This document shows positions 9,976 to 18,751 of a stretch of DNA of 64,000 bases, piece after piece; positions within the stretch are counted from its first letter, which is position 1; every line of letters starts with the position of its first letter. The DNA is from Undibacterium umbellatum (lineage in GTDB: Bacteria > Pseudomonadota > Gammaproteobacteria > Burkholderiales > Burkholderiaceae_D): assembly GCF_014284125.1 (NCBI RefSeq), contig NZ_JACOFX010000001.1:558001-622000 (forward strand), written 5' to 3'. Below the pieces are notes generated by a model. The model did no database searches. It had not been told where the DNA came from and worked only from the letters and a program-made list of their open reading frames with translations. The translations under genes and the position numbers were made by a program.

Positions 9976-12900
9976 TCAAAGTATTTCATAACCGAGGTTT
10001 TTTGCGCTATTGCTCAATAAATTCAAGGCTGCATCATAGTCAAATTGCCTGACCGCACGCATGACTTGCTTTTGCACATCGACACCAAAGGCATTGGCGA
10101 TCATGTCTCCTGACTCTAACAGCAAGTCGACCGCTTCGCCATCGTAATCACGCAACAAGTTACAGCATTTTACAAGTAAATTCTGCATCAACTCGTGGTC
10201 AATCGGTGCCAGGTCGAGCACCTTGGTGTCGGGTTTACTCGTGGATTTTTCCTGTGCCAATACCTGATCAATGGCATTGATGGTGATCTGCATTGCTCGT
10301 GCGGTTTCAACCAGCACTGGTTCCATCTCTGCCATGCTGATCTGGTCGTGCAACTTAAGCTCCAGTTCTGCAGCAAATGGTTGTATGGTTTTTGCACCAA
10401 TCAAGCCCGCTACCCCTTTTAGGGTATGCGCGAGGCGCTCGGCCAATAAATTATCACCAGCCTCCACCGCATCACGAATATGTTCTACAACATTGCGCTG
10501 ATCATCGCAAAAACGGGATAACAATTCCAGATAAAAGGAGCGATTACCTAAAGTGCGGCTCAACCCCTCTTCAACATCAACACCCTCTATTTGCAAACTA
10601 TTGCCGATATCCTGCAAAGGTAATTGCACGTTGTCAAAATTGCTGCCAGAGACATGTTCCGGGCACCAATGTGAAATCGCGTGATATAACTCTTTTGGGT
10701 TGATAGGTTTGGCGAGATGGGCGTTCATGCCAGATGCAAAGCACGACTCGCGCTCTTCGACCATGGCATGGGCAGTCATCGCGACTATCGGCAGATCGTC
10801 AAAACTCGCGTCTGCACGTATTAATTTAGTGGCTTGATGTCCATCCATTTCTGGCATTTGCACGTCCATGAACACCACACCATAGTAGTCCGGCCTAGCC
10901 TTACCAATCATTTCTACTGCTATTTTCCCGTTATCGGCAATATCCACGGTTACGCCAGCCGCCTCCATCAATTCGCGAGCGATTTGCTGATTGATTTCAT
11001 TGTCTTCCACCAGCAAGACCCGCAAATCAGTATATTTGGGTACTAGTAAGCCATGGTTGCTAGGAATGGCGTAACTAGTGCTGGAAAAAAGCTCCACCAT
11101 GCAATCTACCAAAGTAGAGGCATTCACAGGCTTGGTCAGGAAACCATCTGGCAAGGCGATGTCATCACGGTAACTAACTTCCTCACGTCCATGCGCACTG
11201 ACCAGCACCATCAAGGGTGCCGGTTGCAGTGACCCATCACGCTTGAGGTAAGTAATCAATTCAAGCCCGTCCATCTCCGGCATACGCAAATCAGTAAAGA
11301 TCACGCCGTAGGGATGGGTAAGGTTACACTCCATGACCGCCTGCAAGGCAGCAGCGCCACTATTGACAACATCGATATCCACTGGCAACTCGGATAATAT
11401 CTCCTGCAAAATCTCGGCAGCAGCAGGGTTATCATCAACAATCAACAAGCGCATACCATTGATTGCACCCGGTATCACCTGGCGTTGCACTACCGGTTGG
11501 GCTATGCCAAACCAGGCCGTAAAATACACGGAAGTGCCGCGCCCTGCCTCACTGCTCAGGGCAATCTCCCCCCCCATCAATTCGACCATCCCTTTGGAAA
11601 TTGATAAGCCCAATCCCGTACCACCAAATTTGCGTGTCGTTGATTCGTCCGCCTGACTGAAGGGGCGGAATAATTTTTCTGACTGCTCTTCAGACATGCC
11701 TATACCAGTATCACGCACTTCAAATTTGAGTTTAACCTTGCCGCCAGCTACTTCCAGCGTCCGGCAGGTGACATAGATTTCTCCCCGCTCAGTAAATTTA
11801 ATAGCATTGTTGATGAGGTTGATCAAGACCTGGCCCAACCGTAGTGGGTCACCATTCAGATAACGTGGAATATCCGGCGGTGCGCGGAACAGAAATTCCA
11901 GGCCTTTTTCATCAGCCTTGTCTGTCGTGACTGCTGAGATATTATTGAGCACATCATCCAGATTAAAATCTACCTGCTCGATACTCAGTTTACCTGCCTC
12001 TATTTTGGAAAAATCCAGAATATCGTTGATGATGCCAAGCAAGGAAATACCTGCCTTATGGATTTTCTCTACATAATCTTTTTGCTTGGGATTAAGTTCA
12101 GTGCGCAAGGCCAGATGTGCCATGCCTATAATGGCATTCATAGGCGTACGGATTTCATGACTCATATTCGCGAGAAACATGGACTTGGCTTCCGTCGACT
12201 CTTCCGCATGACGCCGTGCCATTTCCGCTTCCTTCAACTCATTTTGCATTTGTAAAGTCTGCAGGCGTATTTGCTCTGCCATACTTTCCTTGAGTTGGCT
12301 TTCCAGCAGTTTTCTTTGGGTGATATCCGAGACAAAAGATAGGGTAGCGGGACGGCCTTCCCAATCTATCATGACCGCAGACAACTCAACCCAAATGATG
12401 GACCGGGCTTGATGATTTTCAATACGGAAGTGGTAATACTGCTCAACCTCTTCACCACGTAGGCGTCTGGTATGGTGGTCTATTACCAAAGGCCGGTCAT
12501 CAGGATAAATTGCGGTGATGAAAGACATCTGCGCCAACTCATCTGCTTTGTAACCTGTCAGGCTTTGTACGCGTGGATTAGCAAACACGATGCGGCCATC
12601 CTGCACGACCAAGATGCCTTCCGTCACATTATTGATAAGCTGGCGGTAATGTTGTTCAGACTTGCTCAAGTCTTCTTCCAACTGGCGACGGGTAGAAATA
12701 TCCATGACCACCCACACCGTGCCATGGGTAAGATTGGTTTTATCAACAGCCCGCCCCGAAAAGTGCACCCAGAACACAGTGCCGTCGCTGCGCCGCATCT
12801 TTAGTTCAGCCTCGTAGGCTTCACCCAGCAAGACTGATTGACTGACCGCTGCGCCAGATTCGAGATAAGCCTCGCGCGATTCGTAGAAAGGCTCCAGTGA

Positions 12901-14268
12901 AGATCCCAGGACTTTTTCGCGCTCAACACCAAATATCTGGCACAAGGGAGTATTTACCCATTGCACACGGCCCTGGTTATTCAGAAAAACCATGCCGACA
13001 ATGGAATTTTCCAGTACGGTTTCACGCTCGGCCAGCATGCGTTTGAGCTCGTCCTCGAGTTGACGGCGCTCAACCATAGCACGCTCTGCCATGCGCCTGG
13101 CCAGCTCTGCTTCTTTCAATTCATTCCTGATGTGCAGGGTTTGCACGTGAACGCGGGTAGCCAACCCCTGTGCTTTGGCAAACAAGTCCAGATAACGTTT
13201 TTGCTCGTTATAGGCTTCTTTCCAGTCTCCAAGTTCAGTAAAAATTTCAGACAATTCCTTGATTGCCCGCAGCGGCATATAGATATAGCCATTGCCCCCA
13301 ACTTCATCCACCGCGCGGCGCAAGTCACGTATGGCCTCAGGATAACGTTTGTGGCTACGATGCAAATGACCGCTGACCCACCAGCTATATGGCTTCAAAT
13401 GCTTGTCTTCGAAACTGTCCAGCAAACTCATAGCCGTTTCACTGAGTTTGTCTGCCTCTTCCAGTTGCCCGCGCATGGCCAACGTGTATGCTGCCACTGA
13501 AAGGCAAAATGCACGGCTGGAATTATCTGCATTTTCACCGCTTTTGATACCACTTATGTAAGAAGCAATGGTCTGGTAAGCCTCTTCATACTTGTCCAGC
13601 GATACCTTGCATAAAGCCAGCATGGTAGACACAAAGGGGGCCAGCCAGCGCTCACTGGATGTGACAGCAATATCCCTTGCTTCTTGCAATAACACTTCAG
13701 CATCTTCAGCATTGCCGCTGACGTAAAAAATTTCCCCTAGATTGGCCGTCACCTGCGCCACCCGGTTTGGTATTTGCAAGACGCGCGCATCATTCAGTGC
13801 AGTGTAAAAATGGCGGATCGCTTCTTCGGTATACCCCAATTCTTGTGACAAGATACCCAGGGTATTGTAGACAACAATAGATATGCGACTGACCTTCATG
13901 CGCAATGCAGGCACGATGCGGGAGTGACACAGTGCATAAGCATCCTGCACCTGACCGCGGCGACGCCAGACTGCCACTGTCCCAAACAGGGCGAATGCCA
14001 TACCTTCATGCTCATCCACCGATTCAAACAAAGTGGCAGCACGCTCAAAAATGGGAGCAGCCTGCTCCATATGATCATCAAAATAATCAGCAAAGGCATC
14101 GATAAGATCCGCTGCGATCAATGTGGCGGGGTTGGATTTGCCAGGCTCCTGCAGGCGCAGGCTGTCGGCAATCTTGCGGCCATCTGCAGAGTTGTCGCGC
14201 ATCAGGTCCAGGGCATCCAGACAAAGCTCACGCCAATGGATTTCTGCTAGAGAACTATCTTTACTCAT
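9976..14268 (-). CDS. Hybrid sensor histidine kinase: TPR-PAS-PAS-HisKA-HATPase-REC-REC-HPt
   Basis: This 1430-residue protein has no signal peptide or membrane segment, so it senses inside the cell. Residues 1-370 are TPR-like helical repeats, 370-415 a coiled coil, about 416-530 and 535-655 two PAS domains, and 690-760 the HisKA helix pair with the phospho-His H704 in NMSHEIRTP. The ATPase lobe follows (NLINNAIKF, DTGIGM, GGTGLGLSI). Two receiver domains come next, with acceptors D993 and D1135, then an HPt domain with H1281 in LAHTLKG. About 80 more residues follow the HPt. All phosphorelay residues are intact. The gene precedes the HD-GYP response regulator, its probable target. The TPR part probably binds a partner or ligand, which is inference. 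Confidence 0.95.
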   Translation of the reverse strand: MSKDSSLAEIHWRELCLDALDLMRDNSADGRKIADSLRLQEPGKSNPATLIAADLIDAFADYFDDHMEQAAPIFERAATLFESVDEHEGMAFALFGTVAVWRRRGQVQDAYALCHSRIVPALRMKVSRISIVVYNTLGILSQELGYTEEAIRHFYTALNDARVLQIPNRVAQVTANLGEIFYVSGNAEDAEVLLQEARDIAVTSSERWLAPFVSTMLALCKVSLDKYEEAYQTIASYISGIKSGENADNSSRAFCLSVAAYTLAMRGQLEEADKLSETAMSLLDSFEDKHLKPYSWWVSGHLHRSHKRYPEAIRDLRRAVDEVGGNGYIYMPLRAIKELSEIFTELGDWKEAYNEQKRYLDLFAKAQGLATRVHVQTLHIRNELKEAELARRMAERAMVERRQLEDELKRMLAERETVLENSIVGMVFLNNQGRVQWVNTPLCQIFGVEREKVLGSSLEPFYESREAYLESGAAVSQSVLLGEAYEAELKMRRSDGTVFWVHFSGRAVDKTNLTHGTVWVVMDISTRRQLEEDLSKSEQHYRQLINNVTEGILVVQDGRIVFANPRVQSLTGYKADELAQMSFITAIYPDDRPLVIDHHTRRLRGEEVEQYYHFRIENHQARSIIWVELSAVMIDWEGRPATLSFVSDITQRKLLESQLKESMAEQIRLQTLQMQNELKEAEMARRHAEESTEAKSMFLANMSHEIRTPMNAIIGMAHLALRTELNPKQKDYVEKIHKAGISLLGIINDILDFSKIEAGKLSIEQVDFNLDDVLNNISAVTTDKADEKGLEFLFRAPPDIPRYLNGDPLRLGQVLINLINNAIKFTERGEIYVTCRTLEVAGGKVKLKFEVRDTGIGMSEEQSEKLFRPFSQADESTTRKFGGTGLGLSISKGMVELMGGEIALSSEAGRGTSVYFTAWFGIAQPVVQRQVIPGAINGMRLLIVDDNPAAAEILQEILSELPVDIDVVNSGAAALQAVMECNLTHPYGVIFTDLRMPEMDGLELITYLKRDGSLQPAPLMVLVSAHGREEVSYRDDIALPDGFLTKPVNASTLVDCMVELFSSTSYAIPSNHGLLVPKYTDLRVLLVEDNEINQQIARELMEAAGVTVDIADNGKIAVEMIGKARPDYYGVVFMDVQMPEMDGHQATKLIRADASFDDLPIVAMTAHAMVEERESCFASGMNAHLAKPINPKELYHAISHWCPEHVSGSNFDNVQLPLQDIGNSLQIEGVDVEEGLSRTLGNRSFYLELLSRFCDDQRNVVEHIRDAVEAGDNLLAERLAHTLKGVAGLIGAKTIQPFAAELELKLHDQISMAEMEPVLVETARAMQITINAIDQVLAQEKSTSKPDTKVLDLAPIDHELMQNLLVKCCNLLRDYDGEAVDLLLESGDMIANAFGVDVQKQVMRAVRQFDYDAALNLLSNSAKNLGYEIL

Positions 14269-14762
14269 TCTGCTCAGCTCTTCAGAAAGAAATGATGCAT
14301 TGAAATATCAAAATAACCTGGAACATGGCTTTGCTTCCAGGGTCTTCAGCACGGGTACAAAACTCTTTTTTCATTCGATCTGACATTTACGACAATATTA
14401 ATGCCAGATACAGGCTTATGGAAAAACATCGCCAGTAACTGTGTCTTTTCATCGAATAAATGAACAAATAAAACACTATTCAGTTTTAACGCTGAAAGGG
14501 AAGCAGCTAATTCTTGAAAAATACTTAAATTTCAACATTCCCACAAGAAATCATTGCATATAAATCAATAATTTAACATTAATTCACACCAACAACTTAC
14601 ACAAGTCTTTTGCTCAGCCAAAAAAATTAAAAACTGGTTTATGATGCATTGCAACAGTTCGATTAAGTGTTTTTTCTAAGCTTGCTTCGGCCTGTGTCAT
14701 TTGGCCTCAGCGATCCTGTTTTTGCCAAGTGAATGCGTGGCCCCTTATTTGAAAGATTCACT
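14269..14762. other. AT-rich intergenic region upstream of phaZ and the hybrid kinase
   Basis: This 494-bp spacer divides two divergent genes. Its middle (about 14390-14650) is clearly AT-rich, as expected of promoter DNA. An 11-bp direct repeat, ATGATGCATTG, occurs at 14292-14302 and again at 14641-14651. I see no ORF, RNA gene or strong hairpin. Confidence 0.5.
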
Positions 14763-15998
14763 ATGCTTTATCAATTTCACGAGCTCAATCGCGCCTTTCT
14801 GAATCCCCTGACTCAATGGGCAGAAGCATCTTCAAAACTGTTCACCAATCCGGTCTCACCCTTGGCGCACTCGCCTTATTCGCAGCGCATAGCAGCAGGC
14901 TATGAACTATTGTTCCGCCTGGGCAAAGACTATGAAAAACCAGAATTCGGTATTACGTCTACCACCATAGACAAACAAGAAGTCGAAATCGCGCAAAGCA
15001 CCGCCGTCATCAAGCCTTTCTGCAAATTGCTGCACTTTAAAAAAGTCCTGAGCGACAAAGAACTGACAAAACTGAACCAGCCAAAAGTATTACTGGTTGC
15101 TCCTCTGTCTGGTCACCACTCAACGCTGTTGCGCGATACTGTACGCGGCTTGTTGCCCAAGCATGATGTGTATATCACTGACTGGACTGATGCACGCATG
15201 GTGCCCTTGTCTGCTGGCCCTTTCCATCTGCATGATTATATTTATTACGTCCAGGACTTTATCCATTACCTGGGTGCTGGTACGCATGTGATCTCCGTAT
15301 GTCAACCAACTGTGCCGGTGCTTGCTGCAATATCCCTGATGGCGACTGCCAAAGATCCTTTGTTGCCAAAAACCATGACACTCATGGGTGGCCCTATTGA
15401 TCCACGCAAATCACCGACTCAGGTCAACAATCTGGCGACGGAAAAGAAATTCTCCTGGTTTGAAAACACGGTTATTTACAGTGTGCCGGCAAATTATCCT
15501 GGCTATGGCCGCAAGGTTTACCCAGGCTTCTTGCAGCATACCGGCTTTGTTGCCATGAATCCTGACCGTCATGCGCAGAGTCACTGGGATTTTTACCAGC
15601 ATCTGATACAGGGTGATGACGAATCAGCCGAGCAGCATCGCAAATTCTACAATGAGTACAACGCCGTACTGGATATGCCAGCTGAATACTATCTGGAAAC
15701 CATTAAACTAGTTTTCCAGGAATTCCGACTGCCGACTGGCACCTGGGAAGTTGAAGGCAAGCTGGTCAGGCCGCAAGATATCAAGAACGTTGCCCTGTTC
15801 ACGGTAGAAGGTGAACTTGATGATATCTCTGGCCCTGGCCAAACCCAGGCGGCCCATGATTTGTGCATTGGCATCCCTGCCAATATGAAACAGGATTATG
15901 TCGCACCGGGCGCAGGACATTACGGCATTTTCTCTGGACGTCGCTGGCGCGATATCATTTGTCCAAAAATCGGCGAATTCATCAAGCAGCATTCTTGA
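14763..15998 (+). CDS. phaZ: Intracellular polyhydroxybutyrate depolymerase
   Basis: The enzyme breaks down stored polyhydroxybutyrate granules inside the cell. The N-terminus MLYQFHELNRAFLNPL is close to that of the Cupriavidus PhaZ1 family, which decides the start at 14763 over the ATG at 14733. The lipase-box-like nucleophile of this family is a cysteine, seen here as VISVCQPT (C180), followed by conserved DPRKSPT and the C-terminal GAGHYGIFSGRRWR with the catalytic His. The 411-residue length is normal. No PHA synthase gene is nearby, so the pathway is completed elsewhere. A strong terminator follows. Confidence 0.95.
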   Translation: MLYQFHELNRAFLNPLTQWAEASSKLFTNPVSPLAHSPYSQRIAAGYELLFRLGKDYEKPEFGITSTTIDKQEVEIAQSTAVIKPFCKLLHFKKVLSDKELTKLNQPKVLLVAPLSGHHSTLLRDTVRGLLPKHDVYITDWTDARMVPLSAGPFHLHDYIYYVQDFIHYLGAGTHVISVCQPTVPVLAAISLMATAKDPLLPKTMTLMGGPIDPRKSPTQVNNLATEKKFSWFENTVIYSVPANYPGYGRKVYPGFLQHTGFVAMNPDRHAQSHWDFYQHLIQGDDESAEQHRKFYNEYNAVLDMPAEYYLETIKLVFQEFRLPTGTWEVEGKLVRPQDIKNVALFTVEGELDDISGPGQTQAAHDLCIGIPANMKQDYVAPGAGHYGIFSGRRWRDIICPKIGEFIKQHS

Positions 15999-16017
15999 TC
16001 TGCCCATACCAAGCACA

Positions 16018-16050
16018 AGCCACGACAGTAAAAAGCGTCGTGGCTTTTTT
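16018..16050 (+). terminator. Rho-independent terminator of phaZ
   Basis: A perfect 9-bp stem, AGCCACGAC/GTCGTGGCT, is followed at once by six Ts, 20 bp after the phaZ stop codon. Confidence 0.92.
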
Positions 16051-16110
16051 GTTTGTGGCCTCTGGTGTTTAGGGGGATAATCACGCTCTTTATTGTACTT
16101 TTTTAACATC

Positions 16111-16809
16111 GTGTCAGATTCTCTCGCAGACCTGTTGGAAAACGCCCTGCCACAAACTCAGTGCACCAAATGCGGTTACCCCGCTTGCCGGCCATATGCC
16201 GAAGCCATGGCCAATGGCACCGCCAACTACAATCAATGCCCGCCAGGTGGACAGGAAGGTGTAGTACGTCTTGCCAGCATACTGGGCAAAGCTGTCATTC
16301 CACTCGATATCAGCCACGGACTTGAGCGTGAACGCCCCGTAGCCAGAATAGAAGAAGCCTACTGCATAGGCTGCACCCTGTGCATACAAGCCTGCCCAGT
16401 AGATGCAATTATCGGTGCCCCCAAGCAAATGCATAGCATCATCAATGAACTGTGTACCGGCTGCGATCTATGCGTCGCTCCTTGTCCTGTTGATTGCATC
16501 AGCATGCTACCCGTTACCACAGGCAAAACTGGCTGGGATGCCTGGAGCCAAGAACAGGCCGATCAGTCTCGCCAAGTCTATACCTTGCGCAATCAGCGCC
16601 TGATACGCGAAAAACAGGAGAATGATGATCGCCTGGCTGCTAAGGCTGCGGCCAAGCTGGTTGCACTGGAAGCTGAGCCTGCAATGAGCGCAGAAGAAAT
16701 TGACAGTAAAGAACGCAAGAAAGCCATCATTGCAGCAGCCATAGAAAGAGCGCGCATTAAAAAACTGCAAGCGCAATCCGAAGATAAAGTAGAAGGTGAT
16801 AAAGAATGA
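16111..16809 (+). CDS. rnfB: RnfB-like iron-sulfur protein (stand-alone)
   Basis: The protein carries the RnfB cluster motif CTKCGYPAC with a further Cys about 17 residues on, then two [4Fe-4S] motifs, CIGCTLCIQACP and CTGCDLCVAPCP. The final 80 residues are charged and helical. True RnfB proteins start with a membrane helix; this one starts directly at the DSLADLLENALPQTQC segment, so it looks soluble. The start is unsure: GTG at 16111 gives 232 residues, TTG at 16093 gives 238. No other rnf genes are near, and nth overlaps its stop by four bases. Single RnfB genes beside nth are, as I recall, common in betaproteobacteria; electron supply to some Fe-S or redox partner is an inference. Confidence 0.88.
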   Translation: MSDSLADLLENALPQTQCTKCGYPACRPYAEAMANGTANYNQCPPGGQEGVVRLASILGKAVIPLDISHGLERERPVARIEEAYCIGCTLCIQACPVDAIIGAPKQMHSIINELCTGCDLCVAPCPVDCISMLPVTTGKTGWDAWSQEQADQSRQVYTLRNQRLIREKQENDDRLAAKAAAKLVALEAEPAMSAEEIDSKERKKAIIAAAIERARIKKLQAQSEDKVEGDKE

Positions 16810-17453
16810 ATGCAGCAAAGCGCCAGGTCATTTTTGAACGTTTGCGACAACAAGATCCTCACCCAACTACAGAACTGGAATACACAACGCCATTTGAATT
16901 ACTGATTGCTGTGCTGCTATCGGCACAGGCCACTGATGTGTCAGTGAACAAAGCGACACGCCTGCTTTATCCGGCAGCCAACACCCCCCAGAAAATCCAT
17001 GCGCTGGGTGTAGATGGACTGATTCCGTACATACAAACCATAGGCCTGTTCCGGACCAAGGCCAAGAATGTCATCGAAACTTGCCGCATCCTGATGACTG
17101 AACACAACAGCGAAGTGCCGCGCCAGCGCGAAGCTCTTGAAGCCCTGCCTGGCGTTGGCAGGAAGACCGCCAACGTGGTCATGAATACGGCATTTGGTGA
17201 ACCGACTATCGCCGTGGATACACACATTTTCCGCGTATCCAACCGCACTGGCATTGCGCCGGGTAAGAATGTTGATATTGTTGAACAGAAGCTAATGAAA
17301 TTTGTACCAGCAGAATTCAAGCAAGATGCACATCACTGGTTGATACTGCATGGCCGTTACACTTGTATCGCCAGAAAACCCAAGTGCTGGAATTGCATGA
17401 TTGCCGATCTCTGTGAGTTCAAGCAAAAAACACCACTACCTGAAACGGTGTAA
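16806..17453 (+). CDS. nth: Endonuclease III (DNA glycosylase/AP lyase)
   Basis: Nth removes oxidised pyrimidines from DNA and cuts the abasic site. The helix-hairpin-helix ALPGVGRKTANVV and the catalytic Asp in TIAVDTHIFRV are present, as is the C-terminal [4Fe-4S] loop with C-x6-C-x2-C-x5-C spacing (CIARKPKCWNCMIADLC). The 215-residue length is standard. Its ATG overlaps the rnfB stop codon (ATGA), so the two are translationally coupled. Confidence 0.97.
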   Translation: MNAAKRQVIFERLRQQDPHPTTELEYTTPFELLIAVLLSAQATDVSVNKATRLLYPAANTPQKIHALGVDGLIPYIQTIGLFRTKAKNVIETCRILMTEHNSEVPRQREALEALPGVGRKTANVVMNTAFGEPTIAVDTHIFRVSNRTGIAPGKNVDIVEQKLMKFVPAEFKQDAHHWLILHGRYTCIARKPKCWNCMIADLCEFKQKTPLPETV

Positions 17454-17480
17454 GCTACCGACAAGGCACCAATTCAAAAA

Positions 17481-17517
17481 TAAAGAGCCCGCAAGAATAA
17501 TTGCAGGCTCTTTTTAC
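17481..17517. terminator. Terminator between convergent nth and nitroreductase genes
   Basis: An AAAGAGCC/GGCTCTTT stem, extended by GC/GC after one mismatch, is followed by TTTTT. The hairpin sits 28 bp past the nth stop and can also serve the minus-strand gene. Confidence 0.8.
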
Positions 17518-17545
17518 TTTAATGTCACACTACCACGCAAGATGA

Positions 17546-18127
17546 TCAGACAATCTTGCAAGCCTCATCAAAACTCAGGCGAGGTGAGCGTGGGAAAAGT
17601 TGTTGCGCATCGCCATAACCCAGATTGCAAATGAAGTTCACTTTAACCGTGGTGCCAGCAAAAAAAGCGGCATTGAGCTTGTCTGCATCAAAACCAGACA
17701 TAGGGCCACAATCCAGTCCCACTGCGCGTGCCGCGAGCATGAAGTAGGCACCTTGCAGGGATGAGTTACGGAAAGCGGTCGCATCGATATTGGACTGGTT
17801 GCCAGCGAACCACGAACGGGCATCCGCATGCGGGAATAATTGCGGCAGCTTTTCAAAAAACTCCATGTCCATGCCTATGATGGCTGTCACTGGTGCAGTC
17901 TTGGTTTTTTCAAAATTACCTTGGGAAACGCAACCCAGCAATTTTTGTTTTTCAGCATCAGACCTGACGAATACGATACGCGCTGGCGAACAATTGGCAG
18001 AAGTGGAACCCCATTTCATCAAATCATATATTTCTTGCAATTGCGTATCAGTGACTGACTTATCCAGCCAGGCATTATGCGTGCGTGCATTTGTAAACAA
18101 GGTATCGAGAGCGTCTTTGGATAACAT
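17546..18127 (-). CDS. Nitroreductase-family protein, RutE/HadB (malonic semialdehyde reductase) type
   Basis: This FMN-dependent reductase of 193 residues matches the RutE-like branch of the nitroreductase family: the early [18 protein letters not shown] segment, then [14 protein letters not shown] with FMN-contacting residues, and [16 protein letters not shown] near residue 140. RutE of E. coli reduces malonic semialdehyde in uracil breakdown, but no rut genes are near, so the natural substrate here is unknown. The protein is soluble and complete. It is monocistronic and flanked by terminators. Confidence 0.9.
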   Translation of the reverse strand: MLSKDALDTLFTNARTHNAWLDKSVTDTQLQEIYDLMKWGSTSANCSPARIVFVRSDAEKQKLLGCVSQGNFEKTKTAPVTAIIGMDMEFFEKLPQLFPHADARSWFAGNQSNIDATAFRNSSLQGAYFMLAARAVGLDCGPMSGFDADKLNAAFFAGTTVKVNFICNLGYGDAQQLFPRSPRLSFDEACKIV

Positions 18128-18239
18128 GGAGTATTCCTTTCAAATAATCGGTGGATAATAACCCATGTCATGAAAAGCTTCAGGGCGACAAAAGAAAATA
18201 CCTTTTACAATAGGCGCACTTTTTAATTTGGACCTGTTC

Positions 18240-18668
18240 ATGTTCACCCCTAGCCAGCACGATGTACGACGTTTTTTTTGTGAAACCTTCAGGAAAACCC
18301 GCGAAAACCTGATACTGACGCCACTGGAAATCATTGCCTCTGACTGGATCAGACAGCATCCTGAGTATGATAATGACCTCGCCGATATAGAGCAGGCTCT
18401 TGAAGCCAATTACAGTGTAGACCAGGGGCAAACCAATCCGTTTTTGCATCTCTCCATGCATTTATCGATAGCTGAGCAAATCTCGGTGGATCAACCTCCA
18501 GGGGTGAAGCAGGCATTTCAGATACTGGCCAGAAAGCATCAGTCTGAGCATGAGGCACACCATGAAATCATGGAGTGCCTGGGTGAAATGATATGGAATT
18601 CACAAAGGACAGGTTTGCCGCCGGATGGGCAAGCCTATATAGAATCGTTGAAGATACGCTGCAGTTAA
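18240..18668 (+). CDS. DUF1841 family protein
   Basis: The protein starts MFTPSQHDVRRFFCETF and contains the conserved NPFLHLSMHLSIAEQ and HEAHHEIMECLGEMIW segments typical of DUF1841, a family found widely in beta- and gammaproteobacteria. No function is known. The many histidines in the central and C-terminal parts are conserved in the family, and could bind metal, but this is only a suggestion. I chose the ATG at 18240; a TTG at 18228 would add four residues. It is monocistronic and converges with bamC. Confidence 0.9.
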   Translation: MFTPSQHDVRRFFCETFRKTRENLILTPLEIIASDWIRQHPEYDNDLADIEQALEANYSVDQGQTNPFLHLSMHLSIAEQISVDQPPGVKQAFQILARKHQSEHEAHHEIMECLGEMIWNSQRTGLPPDGQAYIESLKIRCS

Positions 18669-18707
18669 GTTTGGCGATGCTTACCTTAATTGCGTAAGCG
18701 CCGACAG

Positions 18708-18737
18708 CAAAAAAGCGAGGCCAGGCCTCGCTTTTTC
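18708..18737. terminator. Bidirectional terminator between DUF1841 gene and bamC
   Basis: A perfect 13-bp stem, AAAAAGCGAGGCC/GGCCTCGCTTTTT, with almost no loop residues beyond a shared A, provides T-runs in both directions. Confidence 0.9.
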
Positions 18738-18751
18738 ATCATACATACATC

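Noticed and set aside
14292..14651. 11-bp direct repeat ATGATGCATTG as transposon target duplication
   Set aside because: The 349-bp interval holds no transposase or terminal inverted repeats, so it is probably chance or a regulatory repeat.
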